This document shows positions 15,337 to 24,807 of a stretch of DNA of 64,000 nucleotides, one piece after another. Made by a program: the position numbers and the translations under genes. The notes beneath the pieces were generated by a model that was not told where the DNA came from, ran no database searches, and worked only from the letters and a program-made list of their open reading frames with translations. Location of the stretch: the NCBI GenBank assembly GCA_013205085.1, contig JABMLH010000002.1, positions 189,425 through 253,424 on the forward strand, written 5' to 3'. Each line of letters begins with the position of its first letter. The first letter of the stretch is position 1. The stretch comes from Microbacteriaceae bacterium VKM Ac-2854. Lineage in GTDB: Bacteria; Actinomycetota; Actinomycetes; Actinomycetales; Microbacteriaceae.

Positions 15337-16071
15337 GTGAATCACGCCGCCCTCATCCCCTGGCTCGATCCTGAGACGTTGCTCGCCGGCTTCGGCCCGT
15401 GGGCCCTTCTCGGAGTCTGTGCGATCATCTTCGCCGAGACCGGCCTGCTGATCGGCTTCCTGTTCCCGGGCGACACCCTGCTGCTGATCACCGGTCTGCT
15501 GGCGTTCAGCCCCGGCATCGGCGTCGACATCTGGTGGGTCTGCCTCGCCATCGGTGTGGCGGCGTTCGTCGGAGGCGAGGTCGGCTACTTCATCGGCCAC
15601 AAGGTCGGCCCGCGCATCTTCGAGCGCAAGGAATCCGGCATCTTCAGCGTCGAGAACGTCAAACGCACCAACGCGTTCTTCGAGCGGTACGGTGCCGCGG
15701 CCGTCATCCTCGCCCGTTTCGTGCCGATCGTGCGCACCTTCGCGCCGATCGCCGCCGGCGTGAGTCACATGAACTACAAGAAGTACAGCCTCTACAACCT
15801 GCTCGGGGCGCTGATCTGGGGAGCCGGCATCACCCTCGTCGGCTACTTCCTCGGCTACATCCCGCCGGTCGCCGACTTCGTCTCGCACTACATCGACGTG
15901 ATCCTGGTCGGTGCGGTGCTGCTCACCCTCATCCCGACGCTATTCCACCTCTGGCAGCAGAGCCGCAAGGCGAAGAAGGCGAACGCGGCCGGCGCGGGTG
16001 TTCCGAGTGACGCGGATGTCGCCCTCGATCCGAGCGTGGTGAACGAGACCCGCCGTAACCGTCGGCACTAG
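15337..16071 (+). CDS. DedA family membrane protein
   Basis: A 244-aa protein with re-entrant and transmembrane segments typical of DedA/VTT proteins: F-A-E-T-G-L-L-I-G-F-L-F-P-G-D-T near the N-terminus, G-Y-F-I-G-H-K-V-G-P-R, and the diagnostic arginine motif A-R-F-V-P-I-V-R-T-F-A-P-I-A-A-G. The family moves lipid carriers or phospholipids across the membrane. The GTG at 15337 follows GGAGA and begins directly at the first hydrophobic segment; an upstream in-frame ATG at 15232 would add a proline-rich leader with no homology. Confidence 0.85.
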   Translation: MNHAALIPWLDPETLLAGFGPWALLGVCAIIFAETGLLIGFLFPGDTLLLITGLLAFSPGIGVDIWWVCLAIGVAAFVGGEVGYFIGHKVGPRIFERKESGIFSVENVKRTNAFFERYGAAAVILARFVPIVRTFAPIAAGVSHMNYKKYSLYNLLGALIWGAGITLVGYFLGYIPPVADFVSHYIDVILVGAVLLTLIPTLFHLWQQSRKAKKANAAGAGVPSDADVALDPSVVNETRRNRRH

Positions 16072-16082
16072 AGCACGACGGA

Positions 16083-16121
16083 GAAGAAGAGACGTACCGC
16101 CTAGCGGTGCGTCTCTTCTTC
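16083..16121. terminator. Bidirectional hairpin between dedA and the CDF transporter
   Basis: gaagaagagacgtaccg (16083-16099) pairs with cggtgcgtctcttcttc (16105-16121) over 17 positions with one mismatch, around a ~5-nt loop. It lies between two convergent genes and contains the last codons and stop of the minus-strand gene. A T-rich side on both strands suits an intrinsic bidirectional terminator. Confidence 0.7.
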
Positions 16122-17030
16122 GTGGTCCGCGTGCTCGGCGATCTCCAGCTGGAACGTGGAGTGCTCGACGTCGAAATGGCTGGTGAGGCAGCCGCCGAGG
16201 CTGTCCAGCAACGCATCCGCCCGCCCCTCGGTGAAGACCTCGGGCTCGACGACCACGTGCGCGGTGAAGACCGGAGCGCCGGAGGTGATCGCCCAGACGT
16301 GAACGTCGTGCACGGCCACCACACCCGGCTTGGCGAGGATGTGGTCGCGGATGAGGGCCACATCGGTGTCTTTCGGGGCGGATTCGCTGAGCACGTGCGC
16401 GACCTCGCGCAGCAGCGAGAGCGCACGCGGCACGATCAGGAAGGCGATGGCCAGCGAGGCGAACGCGTCGGCCTGCGCGAATCCGGTGGCCATGATCACC
16501 ACCGCCGCGACGATGACGGCGACGGATCCGAACAGGTCGCCGAGCACCTCGAGGTAGGCGCCGCGCAGGTTGATCGACTGCTTCGCTCCCCCGCGCAGCA
16601 CCAGGAGGGCGACGAGGTTGGCGACGACGCCGATGATCGCGACGATCAGCATCGGCGTGCTCTGCACCTCCGCCTCACTCCAGGTGATCAGGCGGCTCAC
16701 CGCCTCGATGAAGACCGAGACCGCCACGACGCAGAGGATGATGCCGTTGATCAAGGCGCCGAACACCTCGGCGCGACGGAATCCGAAGGTCTGGCGGTCG
16801 GTCGCGGGGCGCGCGGCGACGATCGTGGCGACCAGGGCGACCACCAGCCCGGTCAGGTCGGAGAGCATGTGCCCGGCATCCGCCAGCAGGGCGAGCGAGC
16901 CCGAGATCACGGCGCCGACCACCTCGACGACCAGCACGACGCCGATGATCGCCATCGCGATCAGGAGTTGGCGACGTCCGGCGCCGCGCGCGTGGTCGTG
17001 GCCGGCCCCGTGGTCGTGATCGTGCGTCAT
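16101..17030 (-). CDS. czcD: CDF-family zinc/cobalt/cadmium exporter
   Basis: A 309-aa protein with a His-rich head (H-D-H-D-H-G-A-G-H-D-H), six helices and the metal site A-D-A-G-H-M-L-S-D in helix 2, matching the HxxxD site of cation diffusion facilitators, with the partner site in helix 5. The cytoplasmic C-terminal domain (V-A-V-H-D-V-H-V-W) binds metal and dimerises. It exports Zn(II) and related ions in exchange for protons. It lies outside the mobile element, so it is probably a core homeostasis gene. A 10-bp palindrome precedes the start. Confidence 0.88.
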   Translation of the reverse strand: MTHDHDHGAGHDHARGAGRRQLLIAMAIIGVVLVVEVVGAVISGSLALLADAGHMLSDLTGLVVALVATIVAARPATDRQTFGFRRAEVFGALINGIILCVVAVSVFIEAVSRLITWSEAEVQSTPMLIVAIIGVVANLVALLVLRGGAKQSINLRGAYLEVLGDLFGSVAVIVAAVVIMATGFAQADAFASLAIAFLIVPRALSLLREVAHVLSESAPKDTDVALIRDHILAKPGVVAVHDVHVWAITSGAPVFTAHVVVEPEVFTEGRADALLDSLGGCLTSHFDVEHSTFQLEIAEHADHEEETHR

Positions 17031-17039
17031 CCCACCAGG

Positions 17040-17078
17040 CTAGGCGGATGCACGGCACGATGGCGCGGATCCGCCTAG
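17040..17078. promoter_or_regulatory. Inverted repeat upstream of the CDF exporter
   Basis: ctaggcggat (17040-17049) and atccgcctag (17069-17078) are perfect 10-bp inverted arms, 19 nt apart, ending 10 nt before the czcD ATG. Position and symmetry fit an operator, perhaps metal-responsive. A hairpin in the leader is the alternative. Confidence 0.45.
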
Positions 17079-17137
17079 TCGGTAATGAGCCGCGTTTTCA
17101 GCAAGCCCGGCGTCGATCGCGCGCGGGTCGCACCTGA

Positions 17138-17188
17138 TTGAGCCTGCCGAGATCACAGCTCCGAAGGCGATGGTTTCGGCAGGCTCAA
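17138..17188. repeat. REP-like inverted repeat TTGAGCCTGCCGA
   Basis: ttgagcctgccga (17138-17150) is perfectly complementary to tcggcaggctcaa (17176-17188). The element sits between czcD and rdgB. The same core (cggcaggctcgacc or its complement) recurs at 39985-40029 and 43066-43082, so this is a dispersed intergenic repeat, common in Microbacterium-like genomes, and may act as a terminator here. Confidence 0.65.
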
Positions 17189-17200
17189 CCAGCGGACGCT

Positions 17201-17818
17201 TCAGGCCAGGCGGCCGAGCACCGCGACGAGTTCGTCGCGCAGCGCGGCGAAGGCGCGGGCGCGGTGGCTGACGCGGTTCTTCTCCGCGGCGTCCAACTCC
17301 GCCGTGGTGCCGTCGTAGCCGTCGGGGGCGAAGATCGGGTCGTAGCCGTGGCCGTTCGTTCCCGAGGCGGCCAGGGCGATCCGGCCCGGCCAGTTGCCTT
17401 CGACCACGGTCTCGTAGCCACCCGGGATCAGCGTCTCGGGCACGACCAGCGCGATGTGGCAGGTGAAATGCGCTGCCCGGTTCGGGTCGCGCATGTCCGC
17501 CAGCTGGGCGAGCAGCAGCTCGAGGTTCGCCTGCGCATCGTGCCCGGGGCCGGCCCAGCGCGCCGAGAAGATGCCGGGGGCACCACCCATCACGTCGACG
17601 CAGATGCCGGAGTCGTCGGCGAGCGCCACGAGTCCGGTGTGCGCTGCCGCCGCCCGGGCCTTGATCAACGCGTTCGCGGCGAAGGTCGCGCCGTCCTCCA
17701 CCGGCTCCGGGCCGTCGTAGGCCTGCACGAGCACGCCGGGCACGGCCTCGTCGAGGATGCTGCGGAACTCCTCGACCTTGCCCTGGTTGTGGGTGGCGAG
17801 AACGAGCTGCACGCTCAC
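17201..17818 (-). CDS. rdgB: XTP/dITP diphosphatase (HAM1/RdgB)
   Basis: A 205-aa enzyme that hydrolyses non-canonical purine triphosphates (XTP, dITP, ITP) to keep them out of nucleic acids. Signature motifs: [12 protein letters not shown] at the start, [10 protein letters not shown] in the middle, and G-Y-D-P-I-F-A-P plus K-N-R-V-S-H-R-A near the end. The GTG at 17818 overlaps the rph stop by 4 nt. It is the last gene of the murI-rph-rdgB operon, an arrangement widespread in actinobacteria. Confidence 0.93.
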   Translation of the reverse strand: MSVQLVLATHNQGKVEEFRSILDEAVPGVLVQAYDGPEPVEDGATFAANALIKARAAAAHTGLVALADDSGICVDVMGGAPGIFSARWAGPGHDAQANLELLLAQLADMRDPNRAAHFTCHIALVVPETLIPGGYETVVEGNWPGRIALAASGTNGHGYDPIFAPDGYDGTTAELDAAEKNRVSHRARAFAALRDELVAVLGRLA

Positions 17819-18570
17819 GCCTCGGTCGCGAGCGACGCGGTCTGCACCAGGGCGAGCTCCTCCGCGCCGGCCAGCGCGAGGTCGAGCAGCTCGTTGAGCT
17901 CGCGGCGGTCGAACGGCGCGCCCTCTGCGGTGCCCTGCACCTCGACGAAGAGTCCGCGCCCGGTGACGACGACGTTCATGTCGGTCTCGGCCCGGACGTC
18001 CTCGGTGTAGGCGAGGTCGAGCATCGGCACGCCGTCGATGATGCCGACCGAGACGGCCGAGACGCTGTCGATCAGCGGCTTCGCCTTCTGTCCGACGAAC
18101 TTCTTGCCGCGCGCCCACTCGATCGCATCGACCAGAGCCACGTAGGCGCCGGTGATCGCGGCGGTGCGGGTGCCGCCGTCGGCCTGCAGCACGTCGCAGT
18201 CGATCACGATGGTGTTCTCGCCCAGCGCCTTGGTGTCCACGATCGCGCGGAGGCTGCGCCCGATCAGGCGCGAGATCTCGTGGGTGCGCCCGCCGATCTT
18301 GCCCTTGACCGACTCGCGGTCCATCCGCGAGTTCGTCGAGCGCGGCAGCATCGAGTACTCGGCGGTGACCCAGCCCTTGCCCTTGCCCTGCAGCCAGCGC
18401 GGCACACCGTTCGTGAACGAGGCGGTGCAGAGCACCTTGGTGTTACCGAAGGAGACGAGGGCCGATCCTTCGGCCTGGGTGCTCCAGCCGCGCTCGATGG
18501 TCACGGTGCGCAGCTGGTCGGCGGTGCGGCCGTCCTTGCGCAGGGCGGCGGATGCGGTGGTGTCGGTCAC
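17815..18570 (-). CDS. rph: Ribonuclease PH
   Basis: A 251-aa phosphorolytic 3'-5' exoribonuclease that trims tRNA 3' ends. Conserved blocks: [11 protein letters not shown] near the N-terminus, [23 protein letters not shown], the R-x-I-G-R-S-L-R-A helix, and [14 protein letters not shown] with the catalytic region. The GTG at 18570 overlaps the murI stop by 4 nt. A much longer minus-strand frame extending to 20691 crosses murI and pncB out of frame and is not real. Confidence 0.95.
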   Translation of the reverse strand: MTDTTASAALRKDGRTADQLRTVTIERGWSTQAEGSALVSFGNTKVLCTASFTNGVPRWLQGKGKGWVTAEYSMLPRSTNSRMDRESVKGKIGGRTHEISRLIGRSLRAIVDTKALGENTIVIDCDVLQADGGTRTAAITGAYVALVDAIEWARGKKFVGQKAKPLIDSVSAVSVGIIDGVPMLDLAYTEDVRAETDMNVVVTGRGLFVEVQGTAEGAPFDRRELNELLDLALAGAEELALVQTASLATEA

Positions 18571-19427
18571 GATGTCTCCGGTCGTTTCGGCGAGCCGAGG
18601 TCCAGCCCGCGCAGATTGATGGTGCCCGTCTCGACGAGGTTCACGGTGGAGACCTCGGGGCCGAGGAAGCGCCGGGCCAGGCGCACGAAGTCGCTCGATC
18701 CGGTCTCCTCCCAGGCGTAGCGGGGCGGTTCGGCGGCGGTGCGCTGCATGCCGTGCGCGACGAGCATCCGGTACACGTCCAGCGCCGTCTCCTCCGCGCT
18801 GGAGACGAGGCGGACATCCGGGCCCATCACGTACGAGATGGCGCCGCGCAGCAGCGGGTAGTGGGTGCAGCCGAGCACGAGGGTGTCGATCCGCGCCTCC
18901 TTGAGCGGCGCGAGGTACTCCTCCGCGACGGCGAGCAGCTCGTCGCTCCAGGTGATGCCGGCCTCGACGAACTCGACGAAACGGGGGCAGGCGACGGTGA
19001 ACAGGGCGAGGTCGGGTGCGGCGACGAAGGCGTCGTCGTAGGCGCGCGAGCGGATGGTGCCCTCGGTACCGATCACGCCGACGCGGCGATTGCGGGTGTC
19101 GCGTACCGCACTGCGCACGGCGGGCTGGATCACCTCGACGACGGGGATGCCCATGCCGATCGTGTAGCGCTCGCGGGCGTCGCGCATCATCGCGGCGGAG
19201 GCCGTATTGCAGGCGATCACGAGCAGCTTCGCGCCTTGGTCGACGAGGGAGTCGAGCACGTCGAGCGAGTACGCCCGCACGTCGGCGAGCGGCTTGGGAC
19301 CGTACGGGGAGTGGACCGTGTCGCCGAGGTAGACGATCGACTCGTTCTGCAGCAGATCGATCACCGAACGGGCGACGGTCAGGCCGCCGACCCCGGAGTC
19401 GAAGATGCCAATAGGAGCGTCGGTCAC
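18567..19427 (-). CDS. murI: Glutamate racemase
   Basis: A 286-aa enzyme making D-glutamate for peptidoglycan. It has [14 protein letters not shown] at the N-terminus, and the two catalytic cysteines C73 (I-A-C-N-T-A-S-A) and C187 (L-G-C-T-H-Y-P-L-L). The GTG at 19427 is chosen because it begins at the family's usual N-terminus; the upstream extension would run into the divergent pncB promoter. It is the first gene of the murI-rph-rdgB operon and divergent from pncB, with 43 bp between the starts. Confidence 0.94.
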   Translation of the reverse strand: MTDAPIGIFDSGVGGLTVARSVIDLLQNESIVYLGDTVHSPYGPKPLADVRAYSLDVLDSLVDQGAKLLVIACNTASAAMMRDARERYTIGMGIPVVEVIQPAVRSAVRDTRNRRVGVIGTEGTIRSRAYDDAFVAAPDLALFTVACPRFVEFVEAGITWSDELLAVAEEYLAPLKEARIDTLVLGCTHYPLLRGAISYVMGPDVRLVSSAEETALDVYRMLVAHGMQRTAAEPPRYAWEETGSSDFVRLARRFLGPEVSTVNLVETGTINLRGLDLGSPKRPETS

Positions 19428-19470
19428 GATCCAACAGCCTACCCGCGCGCTCGGGTGGCACACTGGCACG

Positions 19471-20775
19471 GTGACTTCGACCGCATTCCTGACCGACCGG
19501 TATGAGCTGACGATGGTCGAGGGGGCGCTGCTCAGCGGCACCGCCGACCGACGCTGCATGTTCGAGGTGTTCGCGCGCAGCCTGCCCAGCGGTCGCCGCT
19601 ACGGCGTCGTGGCCGGCACCGGGCGGCTGCTCGAGCTGATCGCCGACTTCCGCTTCACGGAGGCCGAGCTGGACTGGCTGCGCATGGAGAACGTGGTGAA
19701 CACGGCCACGCTCGACTGGCTCGCCGACTACCGGTTCCGCGGCGACGTCTGGGGCTACCGCGAGGGCGAGGTGTACCTGCCGGGCTCCCCCATCCTGATC
19801 GTCGAGGGCGGATTCGCCGAAGCGGTGCTGCTGGAGACGCTGGCCCTGAGCGTGCTGAACTACGACTCCGCTGTGGCCGGAGCCGCGGCGCGGATGGTGT
19901 CGGTCGCCGGCGGACGGCCGCTGGCCGAGATGGGCTCGCGGCGCGCCAGCGAACGCAGCGCCGTCGCCGCCGCACGTTCGGCCTACATCGCCGGATTCGG
20001 TGCCACCTCGAACCTCGAGGCCGGCCGCAGCTGGGGCATCCCGACGATGGGCACCTCGGCGCACGCGTTCACCCTGCTGCACGACTCGGAGGAGGCGGCG
20101 TTCCGCGCGCAGGTCGCCGCACTCGGCGCGGGTACGACCCTCCTCGTCGACACCTACGACGTGCCGACGGCCGTCGAGCTCGCGGTCGCCGTCGCCGGCA
20201 CCGGGCTCGGCGCGGTGCGGATCGACTCCGGCGACCTGCCGGTCCAAGTCGCGGCCGTGCGCCGGCAGCTGGATTCGCTCGGAGCCGTGCACACGAAGAT
20301 CACGGTGACGAACGACCTCGACGAGTACGGCATCGCCGCCCTGGCCGGCTCCCCGGTCGACTCCTACGGCGTGGGCACCTCGGTGGCCACCGGCTCGGGC
20401 AGTCCGACCGCCGGCATGGTCTACAAGCTCGTCGCGCACCTCGACGACACGGGCGAGTGGGTGGCCGTCGCGAAGAAGTCGGCGGCGAAGGCGTCGGTGG
20501 GTGGCCGCAAGTCGGCGGGCCGCCGACTCACCGACCTCGGCGTCGCGACCACCGAGGTGATCCACATCGGGGCCGGGCCGGAGGGCGCCGCGGCGCCGGA
20601 CGAACGCAACCTGATCGTGCCGCTGATCGTCGACGGAGTGGCGGTCGCCGGCTTCACCGGACCGGACGGGGTCGCCGCGGCCCGCGAGCACCGCGCGGCG
20701 GCGGTGGCGGAGCTGCCGATCGAGGCGCTACGGCTCGGCCGCGGCGAGCCGGTCATCCCGACGGTGTACGCCTGA
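19471..20775 (+). CDS. pncB: Nicotinate phosphoribosyltransferase
   Basis: A 434-aa enzyme of the Preiss-Handler NAD salvage route (nicotinate + PRPP to nicotinate mononucleotide). Typical blocks: [10 protein letters not shown] at the start, [20 protein letters not shown] with the likely phospho-His region, and V-R-I-D-S-G-D-L, followed by D-E-Y-G-I-A-A-L. The GTG at 19471 is preferred; the ORF's earlier ATG lies inside the murI coding strand. No clear Shine-Dalgarno is visible, so a leaderless transcript is possible. Confidence 0.92.
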   Translation: MTSTAFLTDRYELTMVEGALLSGTADRRCMFEVFARSLPSGRRYGVVAGTGRLLELIADFRFTEAELDWLRMENVVNTATLDWLADYRFRGDVWGYREGEVYLPGSPILIVEGGFAEAVLLETLALSVLNYDSAVAGAAARMVSVAGGRPLAEMGSRRASERSAVAAARSAYIAGFGATSNLEAGRSWGIPTMGTSAHAFTLLHDSEEAAFRAQVAALGAGTTLLVDTYDVPTAVELAVAVAGTGLGAVRIDSGDLPVQVAAVRRQLDSLGAVHTKITVTNDLDEYGIAALAGSPVDSYGVGTSVATGSGSPTAGMVYKLVAHLDDTGEWVAVAKKSAAKASVGGRKSAGRRLTDLGVATTEVIHIGAGPEGAAAPDERNLIVPLIVDGVAVAGFTGPDGVAAAREHRAAAVAELPIEALRLGRGEPVIPTVYA

Positions 20776-20836
20776 GCCGTGCCGCCGCGACGGGCGAACC
20801 CGCCGGACGGATCCGCGGGCTCGACCGACGCGGCGC

Positions 20837-21118
20837 CTACTTCATCCGCTCGTAGACCTCTTTGCACGTCGGGCAGACCGGGAACTTCTCCGGGTCGCGG
20901 CCCGGCAGCCACTTCTTACCGCAGAGCGCCTTGACGGGCTTGCCGGTGAGAGCGGACTCGAGGATCTTCTCCTTCTTCACGTAGTGCGAGAAGCGTTCGT
21001 GATCACCGGGCTCGATGGTCTCCTGATTGAGGAGTTCCTCGAGTTCGCGGTCGAGGACGGAGGTTCCTCCGCCGGTCTCGTGGGGGTCGATGGTGCTGTT
21101 ATCGGCAGCCGAATTCAT
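20837..21118 (-). CDS. DUF3039 family protein
   Basis: A 93-aa soluble protein with an acidic N-terminus, L-D-R-E-L-E-E-L-L-N-Q-E, H-Y-V-K-K-E-K-I, and a metal-binding-looking C-terminal part: A-L-C-G-K-K-W-x-P-G-R-D-P-x-K-F-P-V-C-P-T-C-K-E. The three cysteines plus a nearby histidine could hold zinc. This family is restricted to actinobacteria and has no assigned function. It converges on pncB, with about 60 bp between the stops. Confidence 0.85.
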   Translation of the reverse strand: MNSAADNSTIDPHETGGGTSVLDRELEELLNQETIEPGDHERFSHYVKKEKILESALTGKPVKALCGKKWLPGRDPEKFPVCPTCKEVYERMK

Positions 21119-21153
21119 GCGGACGATCCTACGCTCTCACTCAGGTGGGCGGA

Positions 21154-22716
21154 TCAGTAACGGCTCGTGAACGCGACGAGCTCCGGGCCGCGCCGGTCGA
21201 ACTCGCGCCCGCCCAGCACAACGCCGAGCGCGAAGACGAGCGCGCCGCCGAAGAAGCCGACGGCCAGCGCCGCCCCGCCGAGCGAGCCGTCCTCGAAGAG
21301 CGCACGGACCGCCAAGGCGACCGCGGGTGCCGCGAGCACCAGTCCCCCGACGAAGGTCAGCGTCTGCGCTCCCGCTCCGCTGGAACCGGGGGCCTGCGGC
21401 TGCACGAACGGGCTGTCGCCGGGGCGGGACGCCGGATACGGGAACCGCGCGGAGGCGAAGCTCGAGACGCCCGCCAGCGTGAGCAGGATGCCGAGGTTCG
21501 CCCCCAGGATCGCGGCGTAGGCGCCGAGGTCGCCGTGGGCGAAGGCTGTCCCCCACGAGCCGAGCAGCACGACCGGAAGGCCGATCGCCAGCGTCGGGAA
21601 GGTGCGTCCGAGACGATCGGCGACGCCGGGAACGCCCGAGGCGACGTGCAACCAGACGGCGGATCCGTCGTATGCGAGGTCGTTGTGCAACGCCCAGCCG
21701 AGGAAGAACACGATGATCGGCAGCGGAACCAGCGCGAGCAGGCTCCACGGCACACCGACCGCGCCCAGCAGCGCGATGATCACCAGCGGCAGCAACGGGA
21801 TCGCCGCGAGCGAGAAGTGGTAGCGCGGGTCGCGGCCCCAATAGGTGATGCTGCGCGCGGCGATCACGCCCGAGGGCGACGCGCGAACGGCATCGAACCA
21901 GCCGAGCCGGATGCCGCGGTCGTGGCGCGAACGCTCGGGCGCCGCGAGCATCAACCGCACCACGACGTACCACGCCCCGAGGGCGACGACCAGAGTGAGC
22001 AGCCCGAGCACCAGCGCTCCGGCGGCAGCGCCGGCGTCGCCCGCTTCTGCGGCGCCGGGGGCCGCCCAGACGGCGCCGAACGGCGTCCAGCGCACGGACT
22101 CCGCGAAGGAGGCGAGGGCGTCGCGGCCCTGCGCGCCCCAGTCGATGTTGGTGGCGACGACGACGGCCGGCACCACGGCGATGACCAGGACGACGCCGAT
22201 GATGCCGAGGGCCTCGCGCGCACCGCGAGCGGAGAAGAAGAACGTCGACAGCGTGGTCGCGAGGCGGGCCAGCACCCCCGCGGTCACGACGCCGATCACG
22301 ATCGACGCGAAGCCGACCACTCCGGCCGAATCCCAGAGCCCGAGGCTCGCGAAGCCGACGACCGCCAGCGCGAGCAGCGGTACCGAGATCAGGCTCGCGA
22401 GCGCAAGACCTCCTGCCAGAGTGGGAATCGGGATGCCGTACGGCGCGAAGCCCCGGGGATCCAACGGGTCGTCGCCGCCGAAGAACAGCGGGAGCAGCAG
22501 GAAGCCGAGCAGGGCGACCGCGCCGCCCGCCGTCACGACGTCGGCCGCGAGGCGCTCGTCCGCCGACCCGGCCACCGCCCGCAGGAGGGCGATCAGGGCG
22601 ATCGTCACGACCACGAGGTAGACGGCGGCGAGGATGAGTCCGAGCCCGTGCTTGGCGCCCTTGCGGAAGACGCTGCTGAGGACCGCGAGCCTCAGTCCGA
22701 GAAGTCGTGCAACCAC
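21154..22716 (-). CDS. ABC exporter, large membrane subunit
   Basis: A 520-aa protein with roughly 12 hydrophobic segments spread over the full length and short charged loops, an ABC-2-like permease of the type found in actinobacteria beside a single ATPase gene. It overlaps the ATPase gene by 25 nt and follows it in the same direction, so the two probably form one transporter. The ATG at 22716 (MVARLLGLRLAVLSS) gives the first helix shortly after the start. No substrate can be inferred; context gives neither a receptor nor a regulator. Confidence 0.7.
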   Translation of the reverse strand: MVARLLGLRLAVLSSVFRKGAKHGLGLILAAVYLVVVTIALIALLRAVAGSADERLAADVVTAGGAVALLGFLLLPLFFGGDDPLDPRGFAPYGIPIPTLAGGLALASLISVPLLALAVVGFASLGLWDSAGVVGFASIVIGVVTAGVLARLATTLSTFFFSARGAREALGIIGVVLVIAVVPAVVVATNIDWGAQGRDALASFAESVRWTPFGAVWAAPGAAEAGDAGAAAGALVLGLLTLVVALGAWYVVVRLMLAAPERSRHDRGIRLGWFDAVRASPSGVIAARSITYWGRDPRYHFSLAAIPLLPLVIIALLGAVGVPWSLLALVPLPIIVFFLGWALHNDLAYDGSAVWLHVASGVPGVADRLGRTFPTLAIGLPVVLLGSWGTAFAHGDLGAYAAILGANLGILLTLAGVSSFASARFPYPASRPGDSPFVQPQAPGSSGAGAQTLTFVGGLVLAAPAVALAVRALFEDGSLGGAALAVGFFGGALVFALGVVLGGREFDRRGPELVAFTSRY

Positions 22717-23882
22717 TCCAGGCCCTCGTTCGTCGTTCCGCTTCCGGCCAGCTCCCGGAATCGCTCCTCGAGCGTCGCCGCTCCGGAGACCTCCGCCACG
22801 GTACCGGCGGCGAGTACGTCGCCGCCGACGATGATCGCAACGCTGTCGCAGACCCGCTCGATGAAGTCCATGCCGTGGCTGGAGAGCACCACGGTGCCGC
22901 CGCTGGCGACGTAGCGCTTGAGCACCTCGATCACGTTCGACGCCGACACCGGGTCGACGGATTCGAACGGTTCGTCCAGCACCAGGATGCGGGGCGCATG
23001 GATCATGCCCGCCGCCAGAGCCACCTTCTTCGCCATGCCGGCGGAGTAGTCGGATACGAGTCGGCCCAGCGCGTCCTCCAGGCCGAGCGCCTGAGCCAGC
23101 TCCGTCGTGCGCTTTCGCGCCGTGACGCGATCCATGCCGCGCAGGGTGGCCGCGTAGTAGAGCAGCTGGGCGCCCGTGAGCCGGTCGAACAGCCGCAGTC
23201 GATCCGGCAGCACCCCGATCAGCTTCTTCGCGGCGTTCGGATCGGCCCAGACGTCGACGCCGTGCACCGTCACGGTGCCGGAGTCGGGGCGCAGCAGGCC
23301 CGTCATCATCGAGAGCGTTGTGGTCTTGCCGGCACCGTTCGGTCCGATGATCCCGTAGAAGGACCCCTCGCGCACCTGCAAGGCGATCCGGTTCACCGCG
23401 ACCGTCGAGCCGAAGTGCTTCGTCAGGTCCGTGAGTTCGAGCACCACGGGCGCCTGCTCGAAGGTGGGCTCGGCCTCGACGGGCTCGCTCGGCGCGGTGC
23501 CGGCGCGCGGGGCACGCTTGCCACCCTTGCGGACGGCGACCGTTCGCTGCGCCCGCGGCGAAGGCACGTCGCGGGTCTCGGTCGCGGTCTCGGCGCCATC
23601 GATCGCGCCGGTCTCGAGCGCGACACTCTCGGGCGCCGCGCGCTCCGGCGCCGCAGTCTCGAGCGCTGCGGTTTCGGGCGCCGCGCCCTCTCGCGCCGCC
23701 TCCTCCTGCGTCTCCGGCTCGGCCACGTCTGTCCCCCCTGGGCGTGCCATCGATTCCGTCACTGCGTCGATCCCCCCATCGTCACCGAGCTCGTCGGCCG
23801 TACCCGTCCGTGCGCCTTCAGCACCCTCGACGAGGCGCGGATCGACTCCGCCGTCGTCCGGAGCAAGAGGCACGGAACTCAT
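22692..23882 (-). CDS. ABC transporter ATP-binding protein with long acidic N-terminal extension
   Basis: A 396-aa protein. The ATPase domain occupies residues ~145-380: Walker A G-P-N-G-A-G-K-T-T, the signature helix region Y-S-A-G-M-A-K-K (not L-S-G-G-Q), Walker B I-L-V-L-D-E-P-F and H-loop S-S-H-G. Before it lies a ~130-residue low-complexity, Ala/Glu-rich head with repeats of the type E-T-A-A-P-E, followed by a basic patch (R-K-G-G-K-R-A-P-R). The head is probably disordered. A shorter start near the domain is possible, but no good internal start with a ribosome site stands out. Confidence 0.8.
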   Translation of the reverse strand: MSSVPLAPDDGGVDPRLVEGAEGARTGTADELGDDGGIDAVTESMARPGGTDVAEPETQEEAAREGAAPETAALETAAPERAAPESVALETGAIDGAETATETRDVPSPRAQRTVAVRKGGKRAPRAGTAPSEPVEAEPTFEQAPVVLELTDLTKHFGSTVAVNRIALQVREGSFYGIIGPNGAGKTTTLSMMTGLLRPDSGTVTVHGVDVWADPNAAKKLIGVLPDRLRLFDRLTGAQLLYYAATLRGMDRVTARKRTTELAQALGLEDALGRLVSDYSAGMAKKVALAAGMIHAPRILVLDEPFESVDPVSASNVIEVLKRYVASGGTVVLSSHGMDFIERVCDSVAIIVGGDVLAAGTVAEVSGAATLEERFRELAGSGTTNEGLEWLHDFSD

Positions 23883-24064
23883 CCGGCAACGCTATCAACT
23901 GCCGGAGCAGCGAGGGTCCGACGGACGGCGGATTGACACGGGAACGGCGGCCGAGATCGACACCCCTAGGGGGTACTGTCGAGGGAAGCTCCGCAGCGTA
24001 CACTATTGCGGAACTACGCAACGCAACTGGTCGATACGCACTGGTGAACACGAGGAGAAGAACT

Positions 24065-24757
24065 ATGCCCACGAACGTCGTCATTCTTGCGGCCGGCATG
24101 GGCAGCCGTCTCGGTCGTTCCCTTCCGAAGCCGCTGACCCCGTTGAGCGACGGCCGTTCGATCATGCAGCAGCAGTTCGACAACATCCACCACGCTTTCG
24201 GCGCGAACGCTCAGGTCACCATCGTCGTCGGCTACAAGCTCGAGCACATCATCGAGGCGTTCCCGCACGCCACGTTCGTGTACAACGAGCAGTACGACCA
24301 GACGAACACCTCGAAGAGCCTCCTGCGCGCGCTGCAGGCCTCCGGTCAGGGCGGCGTGCTCTGGATGAACGGCGACGTCGTCTTCGACCCGCGCATCCTC
24401 GACCGGGCGGCGGCGCTGATCGCGAAGGACCAGTCGTTCGTCACCGTCAACACCGCCAAGGTGTCGGACGAAGAGGTCAAGTACACGACCAGCCGCGAGG
24501 GCTACATCGACCTGCTGTCGAAGACCGTGAAGAACGGGCTCGGCGAGGCCGTCGGCATCAACTACATCTCCGCCGCCGACAAGGCCGCGCTGATCCGCCA
24601 GCTCGCCCGAGTCGAGGACCAGGACTACTTCGAGCGTGGCATAGAGTTGGCGATCGAGCAGGACTCCCTGCTCATCGAGCCGATGGACATCTCCGACCTC
24701 TACGCCGTCGAGATCGACTTCGCCGAGGACCTCGAGCGGGCGAACCTGTTCGTCTGA
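24065..24757 (+). CDS. Sugar/alcohol-phosphate nucleotidyltransferase (LicC-like)
   Basis: A 230-aa enzyme with the nucleotidyltransferase signature L-A-A-G-M-G-S-R-L-G and the lysine of L-P-K-P-L-T-P-L. It also has W-M-N-G-D-V-V-F-D (metal-binding Asp) and E-I-D-F-A-E-D-L near the end. It looks like LicC/phosphocholine cytidylyltransferase-type enzymes that make CDP- or dTDP-activated head groups. The ATG at 24065 follows GGAGAAG. It is directly upstream of an ABC-2 polysaccharide exporter pair, so it probably activates a precursor for an envelope polymer. The substrate is unknown. Confidence 0.78.
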   Translation: MPTNVVILAAGMGSRLGRSLPKPLTPLSDGRSIMQQQFDNIHHAFGANAQVTIVVGYKLEHIIEAFPHATFVYNEQYDQTNTSKSLLRALQASGQGGVLWMNGDVVFDPRILDRAAALIAKDQSFVTVNTAKVSDEEVKYTTSREGYIDLLSKTVKNGLGEAVGINYISAADKAALIRQLARVEDQDYFERGIELAIEQDSLLIEPMDISDLYAVEIDFAEDLERANLFV

Positions 24758-24807
24758 GCCGCCCCTCGACGCCGTCCGCGTCGGCTCCCGAACGAAGGGG
24801 CCGCGCA

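Noticed and set aside
17815-20691. A single 958-residue minus-strand open frame across rph, murI and pncB
   Set aside because: Only the part up to 18570 matches a family (RNase PH). The rest is low-complexity translation opposite pncB and out of frame with murI, typical of high-GC shadow frames.
23883-24064. A firm promoter call before the nucleotidyltransferase gene
   Set aside because: TTGACA-like bases near 23937 and TACACT at 23999-24004 do not have correct spacing to each other, so only the ribosome-binding site (ggagaag) is supported.
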